A stretch of DNA of 64,000 nucleotides, from assembly GCA_964425215.1 (NCBI GenBank), contig CAYRLW010000007.1, forward strand, positions 1 to 64,000, read 5' to 3'. Both the position numbers and the translations under genes were made by a program. Of this stretch, positions 1 through 8,828 are shown in pieces. A model generated the notes under the pieces. It had not been told where the DNA came from, did not search any database, and saw only the letters and a program-made list of their open reading frames with translations. This DNA is from CAYRLW01 sp964425215 (lineage in GTDB: Bacteria; Spirochaetota; Spirochaetia; Treponematales; Breznakiellaceae). Numbering within the stretch: the first letter of the stretch is position 1; every line of letters begins with the position of its first letter.

Positions 1-1211
1 TCATCGCGGGAAACAGAAATGATGTCTCCGCCTGGTACTTAAAGGGTATGGCCCTCAGCCGAATGGGCCGAAACGCCGACGCCCGGTCCGTCCTTTCTAT
101 CGGTCTATCCGTGGATCCCCAGGATGAATTTTGCAGAACCGCCTTAGAAAACCTGCTTATTACCACCACGGCCGTGGAATCCAAAGAACGAATTCCCCTG
201 GCGACCTGGCATTTTAATCGAGCCCGGGATTACCGGGACCGGAATTTATCCGACCAAGCCCTCTTCGAGTACCGGCGGGGCTTACGGGTGTATCCCTACG
301 CCAAGGATAGACGGGAATACGCCGAATTATTGCGGCTTCAGGGCTATCCGGAAGGGCAGTTGGACCAGTTGCGATTTTTACAACAAAACGGGGCCGCCGA
401 TCAGGCGGTAAACGACGCGGTGGAGGCCTACGACTCCCTGTTGACGGACGCCCTGTACCGTCTTTGGCAGGTAGATCCGGCGTATCTTAACGTCCGCCAT
501 TGGAGCGTGGCGGTTTTTTCGGTTTCCAACCAATCTACCAATAAACACGTGGACGCGGGCCTGGTAACCGCCCAATACTTAAGGGATCTGTTAGCCCACA
601 ATGGAAATATTTCCGCTCTGGATCTTCCCGTTTCTCAGCCCAGTTTTTCCGCCGCCTTCCGAACCGCCCGGGAAGCGGGGGCGGATTATTTTCTTATTCT
701 TTCCACCTCCGAAAGCGATTTGGATCTATCCCTCAAGGGTTCCCTCTACGTGGGCCGTACCGGTTCTTCCGCCGCCTCGTTTAACGCCTATAGAACCGGT
801 TCGGATCGGTTACGGAACGCTACGTTGAATATCATTGACCAGTTTGCCGCAGTTCTTCCCTTTAGGAGCGTCCTTTTGCAAAGGAAGGCTGGTCTAGCCC
901 TGATGGATAAGGGAAAGGCCGACGGTGTTAAGGAAAAGGACGTCTACGATATTGTAAAACGAGGTTCCGTGACCGTAAAAAACGAGGGGATTGGGTTAAC
1001 GTATACCCCCGACGACGTGGTCGGAACCCTTACGATAGACCAGGTGGACGAACAGGTAGCAGAGGGAAGTTTGACCCGCAACGGTTTCTTTGACCGTATT
1101 GCCGCGGGGGATGAGGTTATAAAGAAGGCCGCCGAAAAACCTTCCAAAGCTACCCCCAGCGAAGCCCCCATGGATCCGGAACTCCGGTCCCTCCTTAGGG
1201 CTCTGCGTTAA
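1..1211 (+). CDS. TPR-repeat protein, 5' end outside window
   Basis: The frame is open from the first full codon (base 3). The residues before the first ATG (base 48) already form a TPR helix (AWYLKGMALSRMG), so the gene begins upstream and only its C-terminal ~400 residues are present. A second TPR-like pair lies around 'RARDYRDRNLSDQALFEYRRGL'. The C-terminal half is not TPR: it has an alternating strand region and a 'GKADGVKEKDVYDIVKRG' segment like the small beta domains at the ends of some envelope assembly proteins. No catalytic motif is visible. It probably acts as a protein-protein scaffold in the envelope, which is inference. Its stop lies 17 bases inside the end of the convergent gene. 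Confidence 0.75.
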   Translation, partial: IAGNRNDVSAWYLKGMALSRMGRNADARSVLSIGLSVDPQDEFCRTALENLLITTTAVESKERIPLATWHFNRARDYRDRNLSDQALFEYRRGLRVYPYAKDRREYAELLRLQGYPEGQLDQLRFLQQNGAADQAVNDAVEAYDSLLTDALYRLWQVDPAYLNVRHWSVAVFSVSNQSTNKHVDAGLVTAQYLRDLLAHNGNISALDLPVSQPSFSAAFRTAREAGADYFLILSTSESDLDLSLKGSLYVGRTGSSAASFNAYRTGSDRLRNATLNIIDQFAAVLPFRSVLLQRKAGLALMDKGKADGVKEKDVYDIVKRGSVTVKNEGIGLTYTPDDVVGTLTIDQVDEQVAEGSLTRNGFFDRIAAGDEVIKKAAEKPSKATPSEAPMDPELRSLLRALR

Positions 1212-2499
1212 TCAACAAACGGGGAAGAACCGCTTGAATCCACTCGGTCGCTTCCTGGGGATAACTCGATTGGACCAAAAGGAATTCAAACAGCGCTGAT
1301 CGGGGATCCCCGGAAAAATAGAAAGCTTGACCTAGATAAAAGCGGGCCCTTCCTTCGGAGGCGGAGCTTCGGGGCAGGGAAAGGTACTTGGATAGCTGAT
1401 CCTTTACGGCCTCCCAATCCTTATGGGCAAAGGGTCCCTGAACCACCGTTTTAAGGGCGTACTCTTCTCCCCCCGCTGGGGTCGAAAGATCCTGGGAAAA
1501 TGCCCGGGGCTTTTTATCCGGTTTAGCCGGTTCGGTGCGTACCGTGGCCCACCGGGCTACCGCCTTTGTGGCCTCCTCGCTGAGCGGCTGGGGTACCGGG
1601 ATCCCGGAGCCGGGATCCGCGTGGGGGTAGGCGGTGTATATGGAGAGGAGCGGCAGGGGCATGGATCGGATATCGTTCTGTGGCCCCGGAAGACCGATGC
1701 GGTACTTGCCCGCCGGTATTTCCACCGGCACGATGGTGGCGTTTTTTCCCTTCTCTATGGCCGCCGTGCCGGTCTTTAAATCATCTTCCAAGAAAATCGC
1801 GTAAAAGTAGGAGATCCCGGGGACGGGGTAATCGATGAAGGGAGAAGAGGTTACCCCGGTTTGGACGATTACCGCGTCGAGCAGATCCTGGGTCGTTTGA
1901 ATAGGCTGGGCGTTCCGATAGACCACCACGGTTTTACCGCTTTTAAGGCTATGGAACGAAAGGTTTACCGCATCCCCCTGAACGGTGGCTGAAATATCGG
2001 AAAAGGGAACCGTCTTTTGGGCTTCCGCTACGGTTGTTTCCCCGGGACTAGACTTTGGTTTTGCGGCCGGGGGACTCGCTTTCCCGCCTGCATTAGGTTC
2101 CTCTTGGTTAACCGCTAGGCTTATTTTTACGGAGATTGTATTGTTGTAGGGGATAATAACGTCGTACCGACGTCCCTTTCCGTCGCTGGCCATGACGCTA
2201 TAATACCAGGTTCCCGCCGCGTCAAGCCGGTCAATGTACGATTGAGCCCCGTACGGAACCTCTACGGAGGGCAATTTTGATAATCCCGCCGTGTTTTGAA
2301 TCGGCTGGGTCGATCGGCTTACGTAGACCGGGCCGGTAACGTCCCTGGAATCGATCCATGTAAGTTTTACCGTATCGCCCTGGGTTTCCGCAGAAAGACG
2401 GGAAACAAAGGGCGCGAATACCGTGTCCTCCTGGGCGAACATCGCTGATCCCAGGGAAAGGAAGGGAATAATGAATAATAACGCGCCTGGACCTTTCAT
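1195..2499 (-). CDS. Secreted protein with fibronectin-III-like repeats and C-terminal TPR-like helices
   Basis: A 434-residue protein with a clear N-terminal signal peptide (MKGPGALLFIIPFLSLGSAMFAQE). Two similar modules follow, each with 'GDxVxLxW/F', 'VYVSRSTQPIQNT' or 'VVYRNAQPIQTT', and a YFYA/YYSV strand, which looks like fibronectin type III folds. The C-terminus has a TPR-like helix pair (RARFYLGQAFYFSGDPRSALFEF). A periplasmic or surface location is inferred. The exact family was not recognised. No strong Shine-Dalgarno precedes the ATG. It is divergent from the Cas2-like gene and overlaps the convergent TPR gene by 17 bases. Confidence 0.75.
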   Translation of the reverse strand: MKGPGALLFIIPFLSLGSAMFAQEDTVFAPFVSRLSAETQGDTVKLTWIDSRDVTGPVYVSRSTQPIQNTAGLSKLPSVEVPYGAQSYIDRLDAAGTWYYSVMASDGKGRRYDVIIPYNNTISVKISLAVNQEEPNAGGKASPPAAKPKSSPGETTVAEAQKTVPFSDISATVQGDAVNLSFHSLKSGKTVVVYRNAQPIQTTQDLLDAVIVQTGVTSSPFIDYPVPGISYFYAIFLEDDLKTGTAAIEKGKNATIVPVEIPAGKYRIGLPGPQNDIRSMPLPLLSIYTAYPHADPGSGIPVPQPLSEEATKAVARWATVRTEPAKPDKKPRAFSQDLSTPAGGEEYALKTVVQGPFAHKDWEAVKDQLSKYLSLPRSSASEGRARFYLGQAFYFSGDPRSALFEFLLVQSSYPQEATEWIQAVLPRLLINAEP

Positions 2500-2523
2500 A
2501 CTACTATTCTATTCGGCTATAAT
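2495..2523 (+). promoter_or_regulatory. Candidate sigma70-type promoter (upstream of the Cas2-like gene)
   Basis: TTCATA (2495-2500), a 17-base spacer and a perfect TATAAT (2518-2523) in the 79-base divergent intergenic region. The -35 is weak but the -10 is consensus. Confidence 0.4.
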
Positions 2524-2542
2524 CCCCCTCGTCCAGAGAGAT

Positions 2543-2571
2543 TTGACATAGTTTCTCCTTTTTCGTACTCT
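2543..2571 (+). promoter_or_regulatory. Candidate second promoter immediately before the Cas2-like gene
   Basis: Consensus TTGACA (2543-2548), 17 bases, then TACTCT (2566-2571), which matches the -10 consensus poorly. Transcription from here would begin at or just before the ATG at 2579, so it may give a nearly leaderless mRNA. The upstream candidate at 2495-2523 is the alternative. Confidence 0.35.
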
Positions 2572-2578
2572 CTAGGGT

Positions 2579-2908
2579 ATGTTTGTGTCCATTGCCCTAG
2601 ACCCGGCCTCGGAAGAGAGGGCCCGGGAGCTTTCGAACTTGTTAACCCAGTATGGGTTTGAAAAGGTACAAAGGGGTCTTTGGGAATCTTCCCGAATAGC
2701 TCCTTCGGTACTGGACCGCGTTAAATACGATTTAGACCGGGCTACCGACGGCTTTGACCGAATACGAATATTTCAATTCCCGGTGGAGGGCAACCTGGTG
2801 ATTTCCGTCTTAAAGGATAAAAAATGGCGCCGCTTAACCGCCCGATCTTCCGATCGGAAGGGGCCGGGCAAACCGCCTTCCGTTTTGCCGCTGAAGCTTA
2901 AAAAATAG
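2579..2908 (+). CDS. Cas2-like small protein, no CRISPR context
   Basis: A 109-residue protein. Its first 90 residues read like a Cas2/VapD-type ferredoxin fold: strand 1 'FVSIALD' with Asp8, a helix 'EERARELSNLLTQYGF', strand 2 'VQRGLWES', a helix with 'LDRVKYDLDRAT', and the strands 'RIRIFQF' and 'LVISVLKDKKW'. Cas2 proteins are usually 80-110 residues, with an acidic residue at the end of strand 1. The tail (about residues 85-109) is basic and proline-rich. No cas1, other cas gene or repeat array is present. It lies 10 bases upstream of prfB, so co-transcription is likely. A housekeeping or toxin-like nuclease role is possible, but none can be assigned. An in-frame GTG at 2585 is better spaced from the AGGG ribosome site. 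Confidence 0.6.
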   Translation: MFVSIALDPASEERARELSNLLTQYGFEKVQRGLWESSRIAPSVLDRVKYDLDRATDGFDRIRIFQFPVEGNLVISVLKDKKWRRLTARSSDRKGPGKPPSVLPLKLKK

Positions 2909-2918
2909 GAGAACAGGT

Positions 2919-4032
2919 ATGTTGCTTTCAGAATTAGGACCCCAAATTAGGGAATTAAAGGCCCGAATCCACGATACGTGGAGGCGTCTTTGAATCCGCG
3001 GATTTTGAGAAACGGATAGGGGAACTAGAATCCCTTACCGCCGGGGAGAACTTTTGGAACGACCCGAGCAAGGCCGAAAAAACCATGTCGGAAATCAAGG
3101 CCCTAAAGGCCCGGTACGAACCCTGGAAGGAAATACTCCGGGGGATCGAGGATGTGGAGGTATTACAGGAGTTGGCGGAGGCGGAGAACGACGAATCCCA
3201 CGTTCCCGAAATAGAAAACCTTCTTCGGGACCTGCAAAAACGTTTCGATACCCAAAATATCTACGAACTTATGTCAGGGGAAGTAGACAGGAACGCCTGC
3301 TTTTTAACCGTCCATTCGGGGGCCGGAGGTACGGAGGCCTGCGACTGGGCTCAAATGCTCTACCGGATGTACCTGCGCTGGGCCGAACGACGGGGCTTTT
3401 CCACAGAAGAGGTGGATACCCTGGAGGCTGAGGGGGGCATTAAGTCGGCTACCGTTAGAATTGATGGGGAATACGCCTATGGGTACCTTAAGGGAGAATC
3501 GGGGGTCCATCGGCTCGTCCGGATTTCCCCCTTTGACGCCAACGCCCGAAGGCATACGTCCTTCGCTTCGGTGTACGTTTTTCCCGTACTGGACGATTCG
3601 GTGGAAGTGGAGATCCGGAGCGAAGACCTCCGCGTCGACACCTACCGGTCCGGAGGCGCGGGGGGGCAACACGTTAATAAAACCGACAGCGCGGTCCGAT
3701 TGACCCACCTGCCTACGGGAATCGTGGTGGCCTGCCAAAACGAGCGGAGCCAAATTAAGAATAAGGCCACCGCCATGAGTATGCTCAAGGCCCGGTTGTA
3801 CGAATACTACAAGGCGGAACAGGAAAAGGATAACGAACGGTTTGCTCAGGAAAAAAAGGATATTTCCTGGGGGAATCAAATCCGTTCCTACGTTTTTCAG
3901 CCCTACACGCTGGTAAAAGACGCCAGAACGAAGGTAGAGGTGGGGAATATTCAAGCGGTAATGGATGGGGATATCGATCCATTTATCGAAGAGTATCTGC
4001 GCTTTGCCTGGAATTCGGAGCGTCGGGACTAG
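2919..4032 (+). CDS. prfB: Peptide chain release factor 2, programmed +1 frameshift
   Basis: RF2 ends translation at UGA and UAA. The reading frame is join(2919..2990, 2992..4032), giving 370 residues. Translation starts at ATG 2919 behind AGGAG and reads 24 codons to an in-frame TGA (2991-2993). It continues in the +1 frame from GAA 2992 with a normal RF2 N-terminal helix ('FWNDPSKAEKT'). The catalytic GGQ is in 'SGGAGGQHVNK' and the RF2-specific SPF stop-reading motif is in 'RLVRISPFDANARRH'. Starting at the later ATG 3085 would delete most of domain 1, so the frameshifted product is the real one. It is transcribed after the Cas2-like gene and 3 bases before the PEGA protein. Confidence 0.95.
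2980..2993 (+). promoter_or_regulatory. RF2 autoregulatory frameshift site
   Basis: An internal Shine-Dalgarno-like GGAGG (2980-2984) sits 3 bases before the slippery CTT (2988-2990), which is followed by TGA (2991-2993). This is the same spacing as the E. coli prfB site. When RF2 is scarce the ribosome pauses at UGA and slips +1 from CUU to UUU, which restores RF2 synthesis. Confidence 0.93.
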
Positions 4033-4035
4033 GCG

Positions 4036-5577
4036 ATGGGGCGGGAGAAGCTCCCCTGGACCCGTATGAAGGCGGTTTACGGGGCTTTTCTTTTCCTCGT
4101 TTTCGGATTATCCGGGGTTTATGGCCTAGGGAAAAGAGAGATCTCCTCAGAAACGGCCAAGCCCCTGTATCGGGAGTGGAAGGTCTTTATTCCAGGAATA
4201 GATTTTTCGGCCCTGACGGATACCCAAAAACTTACCGGATGGGCGGTCCTACGGGAACTGCGCTCCCAGGCAGAAATGGTACCGTTTCATCAACGCGGTT
4301 CCGAAGAGCTGGAAGCCTACAGGTCTTACGCTCAGACTTCCGCTCGGCAGTCTGCGGGAAAGGCCCTGGCGGATAAACGGGCGGAACGGGATGCCCTTCT
4401 TTTTAAGGGATACCCACCGTGGAAGCTGAAACAGGAAATTGCCAAAATGGATGCTTCTATTGGGGACCTAGAACGGGCTGTCCAAAGGGCTTCGGTTACG
4501 GTTCCATCCATAGAGGAAAAGCCGGATATCAAAATTATCGTGGCGGATAAACAGGGGCAGGAATATCCGAGCCCTCCACCGCGGGGGAAGGAATATCAAT
4601 ACTGTTCGGATCAAGGGGTGGACGCGTTGCTAGTCACCTCGATGGATTTTTTTTACGGCCATTACCGACTAACGGTGGGCCTGTACAGCGCGATTTTGGA
4701 CACCTATCCATGGCGGGAAGAATTGCTTTTTTCTCCGGATGATAGGTCCGCGGCCCTGGGGGACCTGGAAGATCGGCTCTTAGAAGTTCTATCCGGGAAG
4801 GGGTACGCTCGACTGGCGCTTCACGCTACCCCACCGGATTCCCTTCTTTCGGTGGATGGAAAATCGGTGGGACGGGGAACCGTGGATTCGGTGCCCCTGT
4901 CTCCGGGGTCCCATACCGTGGAAGTTCAGGCCGACGGATACGTTCCATTTTCCACGACCCTGGATATTCAGGCCCAGGAAAAAACCATCCTGACGGGTTC
5001 CCTAAGTCCTCTGGCTACGGAGTCTCTTCTGATAGATTCCACGGAGAGCCAGACCGCCATTCATGCGGGGGGCCTGTTTAAAGGAACAACCCCTCTGTGG
5101 CTTTCTTTACCCGTAGATTCCCTTACCTACGTGGAAGGTACTGCCGGGGATGGTAAAACCAGTACCGTGGTCGTCGCGGGCCCCTCCCAGCCTGACCTTC
5201 GGGTACTGCTAAAGCCCCAGCGCCCCAGCGCGGATCCCCAACCGGTAGAAACGGAGCGAAGAAAGTTTTATAGTGCCTACGGCCGTTTTTGGATTGTCCT
5301 GCCCGTGGCGTTTTTTATGGGCGGTTTGGCTACAACCTACATAAACGCGGTCAACTATCAGGGAAATTGGACCCTAACGGATTCGGCCTATCGAACCTAT
5401 TATCTGTCCATAGGGTTGTACACCGTGGCGGCAACTTTTTTGGCCGAATCGTTGTATCGGCTGGGCCGTTATGTGGTTGTATCTAATGACCGAAACCCCC
5501 AGGAAATTCGGCCCACCGGAGCTACTAGCTCGGTTGAACTAAACCATAGCGGGGACTCAAACAAGGAAGGATACTAG
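4036..5577 (+). CDS. PEGA-domain membrane protein
   Basis: A 513-residue protein with an N-terminal hydrophobic segment (VYGAFLFLVFGLSGVYGL), consistent with a signal peptide or anchor. The middle holds a PEGA domain around residues 255-320 ('TPPDSLLSVDGKSVGRG', 'SPGSHTVEVQADGYVPF'). A second, weaker copy follows (QTAIHAGGLFKGTTPLWLSL). Two transmembrane helices lie near the C-terminus ('FWIVLPVAFFMGGLATTY' and 'YYLSIGLYTVAATFLAESL'). PEGA domains are usually in surface or envelope proteins, so an envelope role is inferred. The start is uncertain: ATG 4036 and ATG 4066 are both possible, and the second gives a more typical signal peptide. The stop overlaps the ftsY start by one base. Confidence 0.75.
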   Translation: MGREKLPWTRMKAVYGAFLFLVFGLSGVYGLGKREISSETAKPLYREWKVFIPGIDFSALTDTQKLTGWAVLRELRSQAEMVPFHQRGSEELEAYRSYAQTSARQSAGKALADKRAERDALLFKGYPPWKLKQEIAKMDASIGDLERAVQRASVTVPSIEEKPDIKIIVADKQGQEYPSPPPRGKEYQYCSDQGVDALLVTSMDFFYGHYRLTVGLYSAILDTYPWREELLFSPDDRSAALGDLEDRLLEVLSGKGYARLALHATPPDSLLSVDGKSVGRGTVDSVPLSPGSHTVEVQADGYVPFSTTLDIQAQEKTILTGSLSPLATESLLIDSTESQTAIHAGGLFKGTTPLWLSLPVDSLTYVEGTAGDGKTSTVVVAGPSQPDLRVLLKPQRPSADPQPVETERRKFYSAYGRFWIVLPVAFFMGGLATTYINAVNYQGNWTLTDSAYRTYYLSIGLYTVAATFLAESLYRLGRYVVVSNDRNPQEIRPTGATSSVELNHSGDSNKEGY

Positions 5578-6455
5578 TGGCGGCATTGGGTTTTTCAAAG
5601 AAAATAAGGGCGTTTTTTGGAATAAGGGAACCTATTTCCGATGAGTTTTTCGATTCCCTGATGGATCTTTTGGTGGAAGGGGATTTTGGCGCCCCGGAGG
5701 CGTACCAAACGGTGGAAACCCTCCGTACGGTTTGTAAAAAAGAAAAAATCGAAACTCCCGAAGGGGTACGAAAACGGTTAGCTACGTTGTTGGAATCCTA
5801 CTTTCAGGACCTTCCCGTGGTTAATGTAGAAACTCCCGGTTTTACGGTCCTGCTTTTGCTGGGGGTCAACGGGGTAGGAAAGACCACCACGGTAGCGAAG
5901 TTAGCCCATCGGTTCCAGGAAAAATACGGCAGAAGCGCCATTTTGGCCGCTGGGGATACTTTTCGTGCCGCCGCCATTGACCAGCTAAAAATTCACGGGC
6001 AACGGCTCGGCTGTCGGGTGGTGGCCCATAAAACCGGGGGTGATCCCGCTGCGGTACTCTTTGACTGCATGGAAGCCGCCCAAGCGGGGGGCATAGACCT
6101 GGTAATCGCCGATACGGCTGGGAGAATGCACACCAAATCCGCCCTGGTGGAGGAGCTGAAAAAAATTGATCGGGTCGTGGGGACCAAGGCCCCCGGGGCG
6201 ACGTATAGAAAACTCCTGGTGTTGGATGGAACCACGGGACGCAACGCCTTACTGCAGGCCCAGACGTTTCAGGCTTCCGTACCCCTGGATGGGGTCATCC
6301 TGACCAAGTACGATTCCATCGCCCGGGGTGGGGTCGTTTTTTCTTTGGCCCGGGCTTTAAAACTGCCCATCCTGTACGTTTGTAACGGTGAGGCTTATCA
6401 AAATATAATTCCCTTTTCTGGACCCGACTATGTACGGGATTTTTTGGATCTGTAA
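5577..6455 (+). CDS. ftsY: Signal recognition particle receptor FtsY
   Basis: The SRP-receptor GTPase that docks ribosome-SRP complexes at the inner membrane. The 292 residues comprise an N domain (about 1-85) and a G domain: G1 'GVNGVGKTTT' (96-105), 'DTFRAAA' (127-133), 'DTAGR' (179-183) and 'TKYD' (243-246, where most family members have TKLD). The acidic A domain of E. coli FtsY is missing, as in many short bacterial forms. The GTG start overlaps the previous stop (TAGTG), and the 3' end overlaps the next gene by 26 bases. It opens the lol-clp gene chain. Confidence 0.93.
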   Translation: MAALGFSKKIRAFFGIREPISDEFFDSLMDLLVEGDFGAPEAYQTVETLRTVCKKEKIETPEGVRKRLATLLESYFQDLPVVNVETPGFTVLLLLGVNGVGKTTTVAKLAHRFQEKYGRSAILAAGDTFRAAAIDQLKIHGQRLGCRVVAHKTGGDPAAVLFDCMEAAQAGGIDLVIADTAGRMHTKSALVEELKKIDRVVGTKAPGATYRKLLVLDGTTGRNALLQAQTFQASVPLDGVILTKYDSIARGGVVFSLARALKLPILYVCNGEAYQNIIPFSGPDYVRDFLDL

Positions 6456-7503
6456 ACGAGAATACCTCCGTCGTTTTGGGGTATTCTTTTTCCTGGTGTC
6501 CCTGCTTTTGCCAGCGTTCGGGGATCAATGGTTCCGATCCGACCCTGCGGGTCTTCCCTTGGAAGCCCTTCCTCGCCTCGTGGCTCTACGGGAAGAATAC
6601 GGCCTTTCGATTCAGCCGGTATCCCCGGGGGTACTTTTAAGCCGGTTGCCCCCGGAAATTCAGACTGAGGTGACCTCGGAGGGGCTCTTGTCGGGTTTTG
6701 GGGAAGAACGGATCCTTTATCACGGGGGGACGGAATATCAGGTTTTTTTGACGATACGGGATTCCACGGGGCATCAGCGGTTATCCTATGGGGAACGTCC
6801 GGGGGAAACCGCTTTTCTAGAGCGCTACGATGAGCGGGGTATGTTGACGGAGGAACGGCGGTGGAACTCCGGCGTACTGGATACGTGGATTACCTACCAG
6901 TATACGGGAGGTCAATTAGTACAGGCTCAAGGGCGGGAAAAAGAAAACGGGACGGTGCTCTGGGTAGACCGGTACTATTACGAAAGGACCGGAGCCCTTC
7001 GGCGCATAGAACGGCAGTATACGGAGGGCCAATTCCCAGCCCGTTCAATCCGGTTCTCCAATGCCCTCCAGGATACCCTGGGAGCCTACGGAGCCGATCT
7101 GGGTGCCCCGACCGGCGTATCCGTATCGACAAAGGAAGAGGCGCCGTCGACCAGGTATACCACCGATTCAAAAGGACGGGTTTTAACCGAAACTCGGTAC
7201 GACGCTTCGGGTCAGGTGGTGGAGGAACTACGGAATACCTATAAGGATAACCGGTTAAGCTCCACCCTTCGTTTGATCGGTGCGGATTCGTATCGCCGGG
7301 AGTATACCTACGACGGGGCAGGGAACCGGGTGGAAGAACGGGACTATCACGGAGATCGATTGGAACGGACGCTTAAAAAAATGGGCAACCAAGAGGTAGA
7401 GGAATTGTACATGGATGGAAAAGCAGTGTTGCGGACTATCTGGCGGGATGGCATAAAGGTGTCGGAAGAACGGATTCTCTATGCTCCAAAGGATCGTCCG
7501 TGA
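6430..7503 (+). CDS. Secreted protein with YD/RHS-like repeats
   Basis: A 357-residue protein. The N-terminus (RRFGVFFFLVSLLLPAFG) looks like a signal peptide. The rest is built of short degenerate repeats with the pattern 'YDxxGxxxEERxY' ('YDERGMLTEERRW', 'YYERTGALRRIERQY', 'YDASGQVVEELRN', 'YTYDGAGNRVEERDY'), as in YD/MORN-like beta-ribbon proteins. No enzyme motif was seen. Its place between ftsY and the lolCDE-type genes suggests a role in envelope biogenesis, by context only. ATG 6430 is the only plausible start, although it lies inside ftsY. The stop overlaps the GTG start of lolC by 4 bases. Confidence 0.7.
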   Translation: MYGIFWICKREYLRRFGVFFFLVSLLLPAFGDQWFRSDPAGLPLEALPRLVALREEYGLSIQPVSPGVLLSRLPPEIQTEVTSEGLLSGFGEERILYHGGTEYQVFLTIRDSTGHQRLSYGERPGETAFLERYDERGMLTEERRWNSGVLDTWITYQYTGGQLVQAQGREKENGTVLWVDRYYYERTGALRRIERQYTEGQFPARSIRFSNALQDTLGAYGADLGAPTGVSVSTKEEAPSTRYTTDSKGRVLTETRYDASGQVVEELRNTYKDNRLSSTLRLIGADSYRREYTYDGAGNRVEERDYHGDRLERTLKKMGNQEVEELYMDGKAVLRTIWRDGIKVSEERILYAPKDRP

Positions 7504-8828
7504 ACCGTCCCTTCAAACGAACCTCCTGGGCCTGGGTGCTTTTTGCGGCCCGTCGCTACGTATCCAGTCGCCGTAGGGATAAAAGCAGTCCCTCTTCCGC
7601 CTTGGCAATTCTCGGCATAGCCACGGGGGTGTTGGCCCTAACGGTTATCCTGGCGGTGATGAACGGTTTTCAGTTGGGTTTTATAGAAACCATTTTGGAA
7701 CTTTCATCCTACCATCTCCGGGTCGAGGTGCCCCAGCGGGATAATACGAGTTCCCTCTTAAAGGAGATACGATCTCTCCCGTCGGTGGCTTCGGTGGTTC
7801 CTTTCGTGGAAATTCAGGGTATTGTAAGGGGCCAGCGACGGAACCAACAGGGCTGTCTGGTCCGGGCTTTTCCCGAAGACGCCCTTCGCGTTGATCTCCG
7901 AATGGCTAAAAAACTGGTCTTTGAGGCTGGAGCCTTCAACCTATCCTCTCCCCACGGGATTTTAATCGGTGCGGAATTAGCCCGTACCCTGGGCCTTCGG
8001 TTGGGGGACCCGGTGTCTTTTCTTTCCTTGACGGGAACATCCTTAACGGTGAACGTGCCCGAAAACGTAGGATACACCGTTGAGGGGATTTTTCGTACGG
8101 GGTTTTACGAATACGATTCCAGCTGGGCCTTTATCAACCTAGACAAGGCGTTAGCTCTCTTGGGTTCCGATAGTCCAGTTACCCTGGGTGTAAAATTAAA
8201 GAATCAATGGAACGATGGAAATGCCCTGGGGGAACTCCGGTCCATTCCAGAGCTCCGATCCGTCCCCATAGTCTCCTGGAGGGAGTATAATCGGGCCTTT
8301 TTTGGGGCCCTGCGGATGGAAAAATTGCTCATGTTTTTCCTGGTGGCCCTTATTTTTGTGGTGGTGGCCTTGAATATTTATCAAGCCCAGCGGCGAAACG
8401 TTTTGGAACGGCGGGACGAAATTGCCCTTTTAAGGGCCGTGGGGGCCAGCGAAACGGCGGTTCGGTTGGTATTTGTCCTGGACGGTTTTATCATCGGTAT
8501 CATGGGAGCCCTTGGGGGATTGCTCCCCGCCCTATGGATAGCCTTTCATATTGGTCAATTTTTCTCCACATTGGAGAGAATCGTAAACGGCACCCTGGGA
8601 ATTTTGGACTTACTAATCCGTCCCTTTGTGGGGTCCGGGGCTACGGAGGGAGATTTCCGGGTGTTTTCCCCTGCGGTTTTTTATATCAAAGAGATCCCCA
8701 GCCGGGTTATTCCCTTGGAAGTTTTTGTGGTCTTCCTTTTTGGGGTTCTTTCGGCCACCCTGGCGGCGTGGTTGGCATCGGGAAAAACCGCACGGATACG
8801 GCCTGCGGAGGTATTGCGCGATGAATGA
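7500..8828 (+). CDS. lolC: Lipoprotein-releasing ABC transporter permease (LolC/LolE family)
   Basis: A 442-residue FtsX/MacB-type permease of the inner membrane. It has one transmembrane helix near residues 35-58 ('ILGIATGVLALTVILAVMNG'), a large periplasmic domain (about 60-270) and three C-terminal helices ('LLMFFLVALIFVVVALNIY', 'FIIGIMGALGGLLPALWIAF', 'EVFVVFLFGVLSATLAAWLA'). The conserved 'RRDEIALLRAVGAS' coupling segment is present. With the ATPase and second permease it would extract lipoproteins for delivery to the outer membrane. Which permease matches LolC and which LolE is not certain. The GTG start overlaps the preceding TGA, and the stop overlaps lolD by 8 bases. Confidence 0.88.
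   Translation: MNRPFKRTSWAWVLFAARRYVSSRRRDKSSPSSALAILGIATGVLALTVILAVMNGFQLGFIETILELSSYHLRVEVPQRDNTSSLLKEIRSLPSVASVVPFVEIQGIVRGQRRNQQGCLVRAFPEDALRVDLRMAKKLVFEAGAFNLSSPHGILIGAELARTLGLRLGDPVSFLSLTGTSLTVNVPENVGYTVEGIFRTGFYEYDSSWAFINLDKALALLGSDSPVTLGVKLKNQWNDGNALGELRSIPELRSVPIVSWREYNRAFFGALRMEKLLMFFLVALIFVVVALNIYQAQRRNVLERRDEIALLRAVGASETAVRLVFVLDGFIIGIMGALGGLLPALWIAFHIGQFFSTLERIVNGTLGILDLLIRPFVGSGATEGDFRVFSPAVFYIKEIPSRVIPLEVFVVFLFGVLSATLAAWLASGKTARIRPAEVLRDE

Noticed and set aside
2579..2908. A CRISPR-Cas locus around the Cas2-like gene
   Set aside because: No direct repeat array with spacers and no cas1 or effector gene was found anywhere in the window.
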